Of a stretch of 34,588 nt of DNA, positions 7,468 to 16,113 are shown piece after piece. Location of the stretch: contig JBCDCH010000041.1 in assembly GCA_039182125.1 (NCBI GenBank), positions 1 to 34,588 on the forward strand, read 5' to 3'. A model generated the notes under the pieces. That model was not told the DNA's origin. It worked only from the letters and a program-made list of their open reading frames with translations, and searched no databases. Position 1 is the first letter of the stretch, and each line of letters opens with the position of its first letter. The stretch is from Planctomycetota bacterium. GTDB lineage: Bacteria; Planctomycetota; Phycisphaerae; Tepidisphaerales; Tepidisphaeraceae. The position numbers and the translations under genes were made by a program.

Positions 7468-8933
7468 CCGCCCCCGCTCGGCGTCGTTTGCTTGATCCGA
7501 TCGCCGGGCTTTGCTTTGAATGCGGCTTTTCCCTTGATCACTTCGCCGTTGTGCCGGTTTTCGCCTGCCGCCCCGTTGGGCGGACTCACCCGCCGCCGCT
7601 CGCCCAGCAGCGTCACTCTCGCCTCCTCCAACACTTCGATCTCACGCACCACGCCGCTGCCGCCGGGCAGGTCGGCTGATGGGGCGTTGTCGGCCAGCTC
7701 GTAGCGCAACACGCGCAGCGGATACTCCAACTCCAGCGCTTCCGCCGGCGTGTTGCGGGTGTTGGTCATGTGCGTCTGCACCGCCGACGCACCGGCCCGC
7801 TCCGCCGACGCGCCGCTGCCACCGGGGACGGTTTCGTAGTAGCTCCAACCGTCACCCGCGAGCGCAAGGCTGTTCATCGACCCGCAGCTCGCCGCCGGGA
7901 TGAAATCTGGCAACGCCTTCGCCAATGCCGCGAACACGACGTCCACGATCCGCTGACTCGTCTCGGTGTTCCCCGCACAAACCGCCGCCGGCTCTTCTGG
8001 ATTGACGACACTCCCGAGCCGCGTGAGCACGTCGATGTCGTCGAAACAGCCCTCATTGATCGGAGCGTCGGGGAACTTATGCCGCATCAGACATATGAAC
8101 GCGTAGTAAATCGCTGATTGCGTCACCGCCAACGGACAGTTCACGCAGCCCTTCACTTGGTCAGGCGAAGGCATCACGCACACGTCCACCACGTCCCACT
8201 CCTTGTCGATGAAGCAGGTGATCGAGATGTCAAATGTGCCCGCCCCATCATCGTCAAGAACGTCGTGCGCGGTGAATCGGCCGGGCGGTAGATCAGAGAG
8301 CGTTTGCCACATGAACGCCCGCGCGTGTTCCCTTAGGGCGGCAGCCGTAGCGTCGAAACCAGGACGAGCGACGAGTTGCCTCAGCGCGTCGCCGCCGACG
8401 CGGTTGGCCGCGGTCATCGACTCGACGTCGCCGAGCACCTCGGCAGGGTTCCCCACGCCCGCTTGCAGTTTCGCCATGCCCTCGGCCAATCGCATCGGCG
8501 GCAGACGCACGCCCTCCTGGTCGATGTGTGTCGAAAGCCCCATGCCGCCGGGAAAGTCGCCACCGATGTCGGCGAAGTGCGCCCGGCTCGCCGCATACCC
8601 GATCCGCTTACCCTCCTGATCGATCGGCGTCACGAGCGTCACGTCCGGCAGGTGGCTACCGCCCTCGTACGGGTCGTTCACGATCGCGTCGCCGTCAAGG
8701 TCGGGCAGCGCTTCGAGCACCGCCGCGACACTTGCGGGCATGCTGCCAAGGTGTACCGGGATGTGCGCCGCCTGTGCGAGCATTGCACCGTTCGCGTCGA
8801 ACAAAGCGCACGAAAAGTCCCGTCGCTCCTTGATGTTCGCGCTGAACGCCGCCCGCTGTAGCACCACCCCCATCTGCTCGGCGGCGGCTTCGAGAAGGGT
8901 CTGTGTAAGTTGCAGTTCGACGGGGTGGGGCAT
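7455..8933 (-). CDS. hyuB: Hydantoinase B/oxoprolinase family protein
   Basis: A 492-residue HyuB-type subunit, usually partnered with HyuA in ATP-dependent ring opening of hydantoins, 5-oxoproline or related lactams. Diagnostic stretches are the N-terminal AAEQMGVVLQRAAFSANIKERRDFSCALFD region, NDPYEGGSHLPDV, and the Gly-rich end TTPSGGGHSG. It lies nine bases downstream of hyuA in the same direction and is surely co-transcribed. It is slightly shorter than many HyuB proteins. The substrate cannot be inferred from sequence. Its 3' end overlaps the convergent small gene. Confidence 0.92.
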   Translation of the reverse strand: MPHPVELQLTQTLLEAAAEQMGVVLQRAAFSANIKERRDFSCALFDANGAMLAQAAHIPVHLGSMPASVAAVLEALPDLDGDAIVNDPYEGGSHLPDVTLVTPIDQEGKRIGYAASRAHFADIGGDFPGGMGLSTHIDQEGVRLPPMRLAEGMAKLQAGVGNPAEVLGDVESMTAANRVGGDALRQLVARPGFDATAAALREHARAFMWQTLSDLPPGRFTAHDVLDDDGAGTFDISITCFIDKEWDVVDVCVMPSPDQVKGCVNCPLAVTQSAIYYAFICLMRHKFPDAPINEGCFDDIDVLTRLGSVVNPEEPAAVCAGNTETSQRIVDVVFAALAKALPDFIPAASCGSMNSLALAGDGWSYYETVPGGSGASAERAGASAVQTHMTNTRNTPAEALELEYPLRVLRYELADNAPSADLPGGSGVVREIEVLEEARVTLLGERRRVSPPNGAAGENRHNGEVIKGKAAFKAKPGDRIKQTTPSGGGHSG

Positions 8934-8942
8934 GGTGGTGAG

Positions 8943-10922
8943 CTACTGAGTAACACGAAGTGTGCCGTCGTCGAGCAAGGTGATATGCCAGCCTCGCGGC
9001 ACCCAGATCGTTGCTTCGTTGTCGACGATCAACGCCGGGCCATCGACACCGTCGGCGGCGGTGCGGTTGAGCCGTGGCACGGCTTGCCCCTCCACGTCCA
9101 CCTCGTCACGCCGCAGGTCTTCGGTCGGCTTGGCCAGTGCGACCTCCAGCACCGGGCCGACCCGGCGCAAACGCAGTGTCACCACTTCGATCGCTCGATC
9201 CAACGCCTTGCCGAATCGCTCGGCGTAGCGGCGACTGAACTCGGCGGCCACCGCGTCGATCGTCGGCGTCTTGACGACGATCGGTACCGTGTGGCTTTGC
9301 CCGACGTAACGCACCTCCGCCGACGCCTCGATCGTCGCGGTCTGCTCGGCCGGCAACTCGTCCATCGCGTCGGCGTTGAGCGTGCCGAACTCCGCGTACA
9401 AGCGGTCGTCGTCGAGCACGTCCTTCAGGTGCAGCACCGTCCGAGATCGCTCGGCGACGCGCGGCGTCACGAGCATGCCCAACGCACTGAGCACCCCCGC
9501 CATCGGCGGCACCAACACCGTCGACATCCCCAGCGACTCGGCCAAGCCGCACGCATGCAATCCGCCCGCCCCGCCAAAGCTCACCAACGCCAATCCCCGC
9601 GGATCGACGCTCCGTGCCGCGGTGACGGCGCGGATCGCCCGGCTCATGTGCGCCTCGGCGATGCGACAGATCCCCAGCGCCGTCTCGGTCGACGACAAGC
9701 CGAGTTCATCCGCGAGCTGGTCGATGACCTTCTCGGCCAGCGGCGGGTGGAGTTCCATCGTGCCGCCTAGCTTGGTGTCGGCGGGGATGCGGCCGAGATA
9801 AACGTTGGCGTCGGTAACGGTGGGCAGGACGCCGCCGTGGTGGTAGCACGCCGGGCCGGGGAACGCGCCGGCCGACTTGGGGCCAACCCGCAGCGCGCCG
9901 CCGACGTCGCGGTAGGCGATCGACCCGCCGCCGGCACCGATGGTGTGAATGTCGTACATCGGCAACGCGATCGGCAGGCCGGCGACGTGATGCTCGGTCG
10001 TGAGCGTCGGCTTGCCGTCGGTGATGAGCGTGACGTCCGTCGAGGTACCGCCCATGTCGTAGGCGACGCAATCGCGATGACCGTGGCGAGCGGCGATGTA
10101 CGCCGCGGCAGCCACCCCGCCGGCGGGTCCGCTCAGAACGAGCCGCGCGGCATGCAGATGCGCGTCGGCGATCGGCACCGTCCCCCCACCGCCGTGCAAG
10201 ACACGGCAGTCGTCAACATGATGCGGCAGTTCCTGGCTCAGCCCGTCGAGATACCGCCGAACGACCGGGCCGAGTTGGGCGTTGATCGCCGTCGTGGTGG
10301 CCCGTTCGTACTCGCGAAACTCAGGCAGCACATCGCTGCTGAGCGTGACGTCGAGGCCGGCGTTTCGCGCGATCTCGGCGAAGCGTCGTTCGTGCGTCGG
10401 ATCGACGAAGCTGAACAGCAGGCAAACCGCCACACTCTGCAACCCGCTCTGCTTGATCGCCGCGACGACGCGATTGCACTCGTCGTCGGTTAGCTCACGC
10501 AGCACCGCCCCGTCCGCGGCGATGCGACAGTCGAGGCCGTGACAATGCACCCGTGGGGTGATGGGGTCGGGCTTGGCCGGGTGCAGTGCGTACAAGTCTG
10601 GCCGATCCTGCCGGGCGATCTCGAGGACGTCGGTAAATCCGGCATTGGTCACCAACGCGGCCGGCTCACCGAAACGGGTCAAAAGTGCGTTGGTCGCGAC
10701 CGTGCTGCCGTGGACCATGTCGATCCGCCCCCAAGGCAACGCCTTGAGCGTTTCGAGAATCCCGCCCTGAAAATCTGGCGGCGTGCTGGGCCTTTTCACG
10801 CAATGCAGCATGGTTCCATCGAACGCGACGGTGTCGGTGAACGTCCCGCCCACGTCGCACCCGACGCGTAGCCCGGACGATTCCCGTGAGTCCTGAAATG
10901 GCCGTGAATGGTCCGCTTCCAT
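8943..10922 (-). CDS. hyuA: Hydantoinase/oxoprolinase family protein, subunit A
   Basis: A 659-residue HyuA-type ATPase subunit with an acetate/sugar kinase-like fold. The N-terminal phosphate motif DVGGTFTD is at residues 23-30, the hydantoinase A core includes LVLSGPAGGVAAA and YDMGGTSTDVTL, and LVSFGGAGGLHACGLAE marks the second half. ATG 10922 is chosen because no other start codon lies between it and the kinase motif. It leaves only 11 bases before the divergent peptidase gene. Together with hyuB it probably forms an ATP-dependent lactam- or hydantoin-opening enzyme; acetone carboxylase subunits are a less likely alternative because no third subunit is nearby. Confidence 0.92.
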   Translation of the reverse strand: MEADHSRPFQDSRESSGLRVGCDVGGTFTDTVAFDGTMLHCVKRPSTPPDFQGGILETLKALPWGRIDMVHGSTVATNALLTRFGEPAALVTNAGFTDVLEIARQDRPDLYALHPAKPDPITPRVHCHGLDCRIAADGAVLRELTDDECNRVVAAIKQSGLQSVAVCLLFSFVDPTHERRFAEIARNAGLDVTLSSDVLPEFREYERATTTAINAQLGPVVRRYLDGLSQELPHHVDDCRVLHGGGGTVPIADAHLHAARLVLSGPAGGVAAAAYIAARHGHRDCVAYDMGGTSTDVTLITDGKPTLTTEHHVAGLPIALPMYDIHTIGAGGGSIAYRDVGGALRVGPKSAGAFPGPACYHHGGVLPTVTDANVYLGRIPADTKLGGTMELHPPLAEKVIDQLADELGLSSTETALGICRIAEAHMSRAIRAVTAARSVDPRGLALVSFGGAGGLHACGLAESLGMSTVLVPPMAGVLSALGMLVTPRVAERSRTVLHLKDVLDDDRLYAEFGTLNADAMDELPAEQTATIEASAEVRYVGQSHTVPIVVKTPTIDAVAAEFSRRYAERFGKALDRAIEVVTLRLRRVGPVLEVALAKPTEDLRRDEVDVEGQAVPRLNRTAADGVDGPALIVDNEATIWVPRGWHITLLDDGTLRVTQ

Positions 10923-10933
10923 ACAGTCCCAGC

Positions 10934-12865
10934 ATGATGATACGTAAATCGGCCTATGCGGCGTTACTCCTCGTGCTCGGCTGTCAGGCCGCACCGACGG
11001 TCACGGAACAAGCGACCACCCGCTCCGCGACCGTCGCGGACATGGCTCCCGACACGGCGGCGGCGATCGCGGAACTCGAAGCCCAGATAAAGGCCGATGT
11101 CTACTGGCTCGCCGACGAGGAGCGCGGGGGTCGCGGGCTCAACACCGACGGCATCGAAGAATCGGCCCAGTTCGCCGCACTTCGCTTTGCCCAGCTCGGT
11201 CTCGAACCCGCGGGCGAAGTCGGCTATTTCGACACCTTCACGCTCAACGCCGGCAACACGCTCATCGAGGACGAGACCGAACTCGCCTTCGGCGATACCC
11301 AACTTACCGCCAATGAAGACTACGTTCCGTATGGCTGGTCGAAGATGGGCGCATTCGAAGGTAACCTCGCGTTCGGCGGCTACAGCATCTCCGCCGAGCG
11401 GCGCGGCTACGACGACTACGACGATGCCGACGTGGAAGGCAAGGTCGTGCTCGCGTTGCGCTACGAGCCGCACGACGAAGAGGGAGCGAGCCTGTTCCTC
11501 AACGACAACGAGCAGCGACAAATGGGCCGCAACTTCACGCGTGAGTCGGAGCTGTTCCGAAAGGCCCGGGCCGCCGAAGCCGCAGGCGCGTCGGCGTTGC
11601 TGATCGTGAACCCGCCGATGCACCACGAAGGCAAGAACCCGGTCGATCGCTTCAGCAGTCGCGGCGGCCGGGCACGGGTCGGCATCCCGGTGATGCAAGT
11701 CTCGCCCGAGACCGCCGGCAAGCTCCTCGCCGCCGCCGAGTTGCCCACGCTCACCGAGCTGCAGACCTCCATCGACAGCACGGGCAAGCCGAACACACTC
11801 GTCGGAGAGCCGGTCACGGTTGCCGGCCGATGGAACGCCGAGTCGGAGACGATCATCGAGAAGAACGTCGTGGCCATGATGCGCGGCGAGGGGCCGTTAG
11901 CCGACGAGTACATCGTCGTCGGCGGGCACTACGACCACCTCGGCAAAGGCGAGTACGGCAGCCGAAGCGGAACTGGGCCCGTCCACTACGGTGCCGACGA
12001 CAACGCCAGTGGGACTGCCGCAGTGATGGCGATCGCGGAGCTGCTGGCCGAACAGGGTAACCCCGAAGGCCGCTCGGTTTACTTCGTGCTCTTCAGCGCC
12101 GAGGAGATCGGACTCATCGGCAGTCGCGAGTGGGTCGAAGACGCGCCCGTCGAGCACGACGACATCGTCGCGATGCTCAACTACGACATGCTCGGTCGGC
12201 CTGAAGATCGCACCCTCCGCATCGGCGGCGTGGGAACCACGCAGCTCTTCGAGAGCATGCTCGACGAGGCCATCCCGGCGGCCGAGATCGACTGGGTCGA
12301 CACCGGGTCGAGCATGGACGGCCGCTCGGACCACGCCCCGTTCGATCGGGCGGGCATCCCGGCGATGTTCTTTTTCGGCTCACTGCACGACGACTACCAC
12401 ACAGAGCGCGACACGCCCGACAAACTCGACTACGACTTCCTGGCCCGCGCCAGCTACGCCAGCTTCGAGATCCTCGAAGAGCTGCGTTCCACCACCGATA
12501 CGCTGGACTATCGCGACCGCGAACAACGGATGGCCGACAGCGGCCAGACGCCCAGCGGCCCGCAGCGTGATCCCGGCGAGCGGCGGGTGCGTCTGGGCAT
12601 TACGCCGGACATGTCCGCCTACAGCGACAGCGAAGAGAAGGGCCTGCTTGTGGCCGGGGTCTCCGACAACACCCCCGCTCAGCGGGCCAGCCTTGCCCAA
12701 GGCGACCGCATTCTCAAACTCGGCGAGCACGACATCGCCGACATCAACGACCTCCAGTTCGCGCTCGAGGACTCCGAGCCGGGCAAGACCTATCCGCTAC
12801 ACATCAAGCGTGGCGATGAACTCAAGCAGCTCTCGGTCACTTTCGATGGCACGGAGGTGAACTGA
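10934..12865 (+). CDS. M28 family zinc aminopeptidase with PA and PDZ domains, lipoprotein
   Basis: A 643-residue predicted exported metallopeptidase. The N-terminus has a hydrophobic run ending in VLGC (Cys17), a likely lipobox. Residues about 100-300 fit a protease-associated (PA) insert. The M28 zinc site is complete: H332 (GGHYDH), D355 (GADDNASG), catalytic E390 and ligand E391 (SAEEIG), D418 (NYDMLG) and H489 (DYHTERD). A PDZ domain follows (about 555-640; LGITPDMSAY, GDRILKLGEHDI). It likely trims peptides in the periplasm or at a membrane surface. Start could be residue 1 or 2 (ATGATG). Its stop overlaps cbiX by one base. Confidence 0.92.
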   Translation: MMIRKSAYAALLLVLGCQAAPTVTEQATTRSATVADMAPDTAAAIAELEAQIKADVYWLADEERGGRGLNTDGIEESAQFAALRFAQLGLEPAGEVGYFDTFTLNAGNTLIEDETELAFGDTQLTANEDYVPYGWSKMGAFEGNLAFGGYSISAERRGYDDYDDADVEGKVVLALRYEPHDEEGASLFLNDNEQRQMGRNFTRESELFRKARAAEAAGASALLIVNPPMHHEGKNPVDRFSSRGGRARVGIPVMQVSPETAGKLLAAAELPTLTELQTSIDSTGKPNTLVGEPVTVAGRWNAESETIIEKNVVAMMRGEGPLADEYIVVGGHYDHLGKGEYGSRSGTGPVHYGADDNASGTAAVMAIAELLAEQGNPEGRSVYFVLFSAEEIGLIGSREWVEDAPVEHDDIVAMLNYDMLGRPEDRTLRIGGVGTTQLFESMLDEAIPAAEIDWVDTGSSMDGRSDHAPFDRAGIPAMFFFGSLHDDYHTERDTPDKLDYDFLARASYASFEILEELRSTTDTLDYRDREQRMADSGQTPSGPQRDPGERRVRLGITPDMSAYSDSEEKGLLVAGVSDNTPAQRASLAQGDRILKLGEHDIADINDLQFALEDSEPGKTYPLHIKRGDELKQLSVTFDGTEVN

Positions 12866-13410
12866 TGAGCGACGTCACCGGCGTCATCCTCGTCGACCAC
12901 GGCAGCCGGCGCGCGCAGAGCAACGAGATGCTCGAAGAAGTCGCCCGCCTCTTCGGTTCGCGGTTCGCCGACGACTACGGCATCGTCGAGCCGGCCCACA
13001 TGGAACTGGCGATGCCCGACATCGAGGCGGCCTACGCCAGGTGCGTCGAGCGGGGCGCGAACAAGATCGTCGTGCTCCCCTACTTCCTCGGCCACGGCAA
13101 GCACTTCACCAAGGACATCCCGTCGCTGACCAACCAAGCCTCGGCGAAGTTCCCGGGCACCCGCTACCAAATCGCCGAGCCGCTCGGCATTGATGATTTG
13201 ATCCTGGAATTGCTCAAGAAGCGTATCGAGGCCGACGACCAACCGACGATCGACGCCGGCGGCGACGACCCGCGTCTGGCCGAGATCGAGCCGAGCAAGA
13301 AACGCATCCAGTGCGCGACTTGCCCCTTCCAGCTTCACCGCGACGGCAGCGTCACGGTCAAGCCCGACCGCGGCGTCGACGTCGAGACGGCGTTGGGCGT
13401 GGTAGACTGA
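12865..13410 (+). CDS. cbiX: CbiX/SirB-type sirohydrochlorin chelatase
   Basis: A 181-residue protein with the CbiX/SirB pattern: metal-site His in GVILVDHGSRR (H12), MELAMPDIEAA, and VVLPYFLGHGKHFTKDIP with further His residues. Such enzymes insert cobalt or iron into sirohydrochlorin for cobalamin or siroheme. One chelatase domain is present, as in short CbiX. The C-terminal part carries IQCATCPFQL, a CxxC pair that could bind metal. Start ATG 12865 overlaps the peptidase TGA by one base, suggesting an operon that may continue into tRNA-Arg 10 bases after the stop. Which metal is inserted cannot be told. Confidence 0.85.
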   Translation: MSDVTGVILVDHGSRRAQSNEMLEEVARLFGSRFADDYGIVEPAHMELAMPDIEAAYARCVERGANKIVVLPYFLGHGKHFTKDIPSLTNQASAKFPGTRYQIAEPLGIDDLILELLKKRIEADDQPTIDAGGDDPRLAEIEPSKKRIQCATCPFQLHRDGSVTVKPDRGVDVETALGVVD

Positions 13411-13420
13411 CCGCAGACCC

Positions 13421-13494
13421 GTCCCCGTAGCTCAGTTGGATAGAGCACCGGACTTCTAATCCGACGGTCGGTGGTTCGAATCCACCCGGGGACG
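13421..13494 (+). tRNA. tRNA-Arg (anticodon TCT)
   Basis: A 74-base cloverleaf: acceptor arms GTCCCCG and CGGGGAC pair perfectly, the D arm is GCTCAGTTGGATAGAGC, the anticodon loop is CTTCTAA, and the T arm is GGTGGTTCGAATCCACC. Anticodon TCT reads AGA/AGG arginine codons. Position 27-43 is a C-A mismatch at the top of the anticodon stem. CCA is not encoded. It lies just after cbiX and only nine bases from the end of the convergent pilin operon. Confidence 0.96.
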
Positions 13495-13503
13495 CTTCGA
13501 CGT

Positions 13504-14184
13504 TCACGCGCCGGGCAACGGTGCATAGTCGAGATTGATGGTGAAGCTCACGCGGAACTGCCGCATGATTCGCCCGTCCTGCTCGATCTCCGTACTCTCG
13601 GTTTTGGTCAGTTCCAGCGCCGGGTTACTCCCGATCGAGCCGGCGAAGAGCGAGACGTCGTAATCGGTCGGTGCCATCCCCGCGACATCGACACGGAGCT
13701 TGCGAACCTTCGGCCGAGCCGCGCCGGGTTTGGCGTTGCCGACGAGACGCAAGTACTCCTGCGCGGACATCGCCGTTTCGTGAGCTTCCATCCGCACGTC
13801 GGTCAGGGCCATCGCGGGGGTCAGGGCCTGATCGAGCGTGGCGAGGACGCGGGCCGACTCGACGTTCAGGCCGACGTGTTCGAAGATCTGCTCCTCGTCG
13901 CGGAGTTGGCGTTCGATGCCGTGGTAGTGGCGCATCTTCTGCAGCGCGGATCGGCTCTCGTCGAGCTGACGCTGGTGCGAAGTGAGCACCAGTTGCGCGT
14001 CGGCCACCTCGCTCCAGGCTCCGAGTCCCACCGCCGTCAGCGCGACGACCATCGTCGCAAACAGCCAATAGTGGACACGGACGATCCCCTTCCATCGGAT
14101 GTACTTCGGATACCAGCCGGGAAGGAAGTCGATCGGCGGCATCGGGGTCGAGCCGAAGCCGCTCTTGTCGGCCGGGGTGCTCAT
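13504..14184 (-). CDS. PilN/GspL-C-like inner-membrane assembly protein
   Basis: A 226-residue bitopic protein: a short cytoplasmic N-terminus with IDFLPGWY, resembling the PilN 'INLLP' motif that docks on PilM, one membrane segment (HYWLFATMVVALTAVGLGAW), a coiled coil (about 65-105), and a ferredoxin-like periplasmic domain. In type IV pilus and type II secretion machines PilN links the cytoplasmic PilM ring to PilO. It overlaps pilM by four bases (14181-14184) and is the last gene of the operon. No PilO or PilP follows; a divergent PilO/GspM identity is possible. Confidence 0.7.
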   Translation of the reverse strand: MSTPADKSGFGSTPMPPIDFLPGWYPKYIRWKGIVRVHYWLFATMVVALTAVGLGAWSEVADAQLVLTSHQRQLDESRSALQKMRHYHGIERQLRDEEQIFEHVGLNVESARVLATLDQALTPAMALTDVRMEAHETAMSAQEYLRLVGNAKPGAARPKVRKLRVDVAGMAPTDYDVSLFAGSIGSNPALELTKTESTEIEQDGRIMRQFRVSFTINLDYAPLPGA

Positions 14185-15494
14185 GCCGCCTCCCGGAATT
14201 GCATCGCGCCTTCGGGGAGGCTTAACTGATTGTCCGCCTCACGAGCTTCGGCTTCGTCGGCGATCCGGGCGGCTTCGGCCTGCTCCAGACGCGTCGGGCC
14301 GACCATGCCGTGGAACGGGCCGCCCGCCTTGCTCAACGCCAAGCCCAACGCGACCGCCCATTCGCCGAAGTGATCGTGCCGCTCCAGGTGCCGCATACGG
14401 TCGCATTGCACGTTCTGCAGCGGGCGTGCAGCTTCGACGGGAACACCCAGCGACGTGCCGAGCAGTTCATGCACCGGCTTCTGCTCCGCGCCCCGGCCCG
14501 TCAGACACACACGCACCGGACGGTGCCCGCGGAACGTCACCGACCAGTACCGCAAGCATAGGCCGATCTCGTTGCCGAGTTTCTCGATCGTCGGCCGGGT
14601 CGCGTCGATGACGGCGCGACGCACATCCTCGGACACCGGTCGCTCGGGGTTCGGGTCACCGACACGACGCCGCAGGGCGGACGCCTCGTCGAGCGTGATG
14701 CCGAGCTTGTCGGCGGCGGCACGGTTCAGGTCGGCGTCGCCGATGTCGAGTTTCTTGTAGAAGCCAAGCCGTCGCCCCTGCCCGATGACCAACTGCGTGC
14801 CGACTTCGCCCAGGTCGATCAAGACGTGGACTTCGCGCTCGTCCTCGCGGCGGCGGAAGAACCGTTCGATGCCACGGAAGAGCGCGACCGGCTCGAAGTC
14901 CAACCCCGCGACGTGCAGCCCGAGCCCGTGCAGTTGTTCGACGTACGCCTCCACGGCCGTACGTTCGGCGGCCAGCGCCATCACTTCGCACAACGGCTCG
15001 ACCTTCTTTTGCTGGTCGACGCGTAGCCGTTGGTGGACCTCGCCGCCGGCGATGCACCGCAGCTCGACGACGCCGTCCATGTCGGGAAACAGCGACTCGA
15101 TCTGCTCGACGGTCGCGTTGAAGACCGACGCATCGTCACCGGCGGGAACGCGGAGTGTTTTGATCCGGCAAATGTTCTCGGGAATCGCCGCGACGATCTG
15201 CTTGCCGCGAAAGCCGCCGCCACGCATGAGATCCTTGATGGCATCGCACGCCTCGCCGGTGAGCAGGCCATCGGGTGCCGAGGCGAGCGATCCGAGCCGA
15301 CGCCGGCCGGCCGCACCGACCGCGACACGCATGCCCGGCGTCTCGACCTGCATGAGCCGCACGTCGGTGCGCCCGACGTCCAGCCCCATCGGCAAAGGCG
15401 TCACGCCCGACTGAACGAGCGCGCGGGCCCGTTGCAGTAGCTCGGCTCCATCAAGAGCGAACGACAGTTTCGATTTGGTCGGCTCGGTGCTCAT
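14181..15494 (-). CDS. pilM: PilM-like actin-fold pilus/secretion assembly ATPase
   Basis: A 437-residue protein with the PilM/FtsA-like fold: GLDVGRTDVRLMQVE (phosphate 1 region), AAIPENICRIKTLRVP, EVHVLIDLGEVGTQLVIGQG (phosphate 2 region), and VRVCLTGRGAEQKPVHELL (adenosine region). PilM forms a cytoplasmic ring beneath type IV pilus machines; GspL has an equivalent fold in type II secretion. Both the N- and C-terminal tails are longer than usual. It starts ten bases after the gspH-like gene and overlaps the PilN-like gene, consistent with a PilM-PilN pair inside the pseudopilin operon. Confidence 0.85.
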   Translation of the reverse strand: MSTEPTKSKLSFALDGAELLQRARALVQSGVTPLPMGLDVGRTDVRLMQVETPGMRVAVGAAGRRRLGSLASAPDGLLTGEACDAIKDLMRGGGFRGKQIVAAIPENICRIKTLRVPAGDDASVFNATVEQIESLFPDMDGVVELRCIAGGEVHQRLRVDQQKKVEPLCEVMALAAERTAVEAYVEQLHGLGLHVAGLDFEPVALFRGIERFFRRREDEREVHVLIDLGEVGTQLVIGQGRRLGFYKKLDIGDADLNRAAADKLGITLDEASALRRRVGDPNPERPVSEDVRRAVIDATRPTIEKLGNEIGLCLRYWSVTFRGHRPVRVCLTGRGAEQKPVHELLGTSLGVPVEAARPLQNVQCDRMRHLERHDHFGEWAVALGLALSKAGGPFHGMVGPTRLEQAEAARIADEAEAREADNQLSLPEGAMQFREAA

Positions 15495-15504
15495 GTCGTG
15501 TCGC

Positions 15505-16074
15505 TCAGGGGGTGGTGACCTCGCCGGTGATGGGCTCGACCTCGACGCTGCCGGTGATGCCGTCGCTCGAGACGATGATGTTGCCGGAGAAGATCAGGGG
15601 CGTGGCGTTGCTGCCGTCGGCAAAGACCGAGTGCGGCACGCCCATCTCGTCGAACGAAAGCCCGGGCCGAGCGCCGAAGTTGGCGGCCACGATCGACACT
15701 TCGTGCATCGCCGGCGCGCCCGTCGGGCCGAACCGGGTCACGAAGTCGCCGGGGTTGGTCGGGTGCGGCAACGGCAAGAGCGGCCCGGTCTCGCTGTCGC
15801 GGTCGTAGATCGTCACGGCATCCTCATCGACCATCACGACCGTCCAGCGGTTGGTGCTGATCGCATGTGTCTGGGCGTGCTGGATCTTGGCGATGAGCAC
15901 GCGCTGTGCCGCGGAGATCCGCAGATTGGCCCGGTTGGACAGCGTCGGCACCAGCACCGCGGCAAGGATGCCGAGGATCACCAACACGATGAGAATCTCC
16001 ACCAGCGTGAAGCCTCGTCGGCGCGGATCAGGATGTACGGGTCGCATGGACATGTCGGCGTTCACACCGAGCAT
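15505..16074 (-). CDS. Type II secretion/type IV pilin-like pseudopilin (GspH-like)
   Basis: A 189-residue prepilin. The leader ends RRRG, followed by the methylated-type N-terminus FTLVEILIVLVILGILAAV with Glu at mature position 5. The rest fits a GspH/FimT-like minor pseudopilin (segment NRWTVVMVDEDAVTIYD). ATG 16074 is preferred because AGGA lies seven bases upstream; ATG 16053 and 16047 are shorter alternatives. It would be cleaved and methylated by a prepilin peptidase not encoded here. It is placed between the K-like gene and pilM in the same operon. Confidence 0.85.
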   Translation of the reverse strand: MLGVNADMSMRPVHPDPRRRGFTLVEILIVLVILGILAAVLVPTLSNRANLRISAAQRVLIAKIQHAQTHAISTNRWTVVMVDEDAVTIYDRDSETGPLLPLPHPTNPGDFVTRFGPTGAPAMHEVSIVAANFGARPGLSFDEMGVPHSVFADGSNATPLIFSGNIIVSSDGITGSVEVEPITGEVTTP

Positions 16075-16113
16075 CGTCCGATCCTGGGTGCCACTGAAGC
16101 CGATTTGCGACGG

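Noticed and set aside
13421-13494. tRNA-Arg as an integration site for a mobile element
   Set aside because: No integrase, no direct repeat of the tRNA 3' end, and ordinary genes on both sides.
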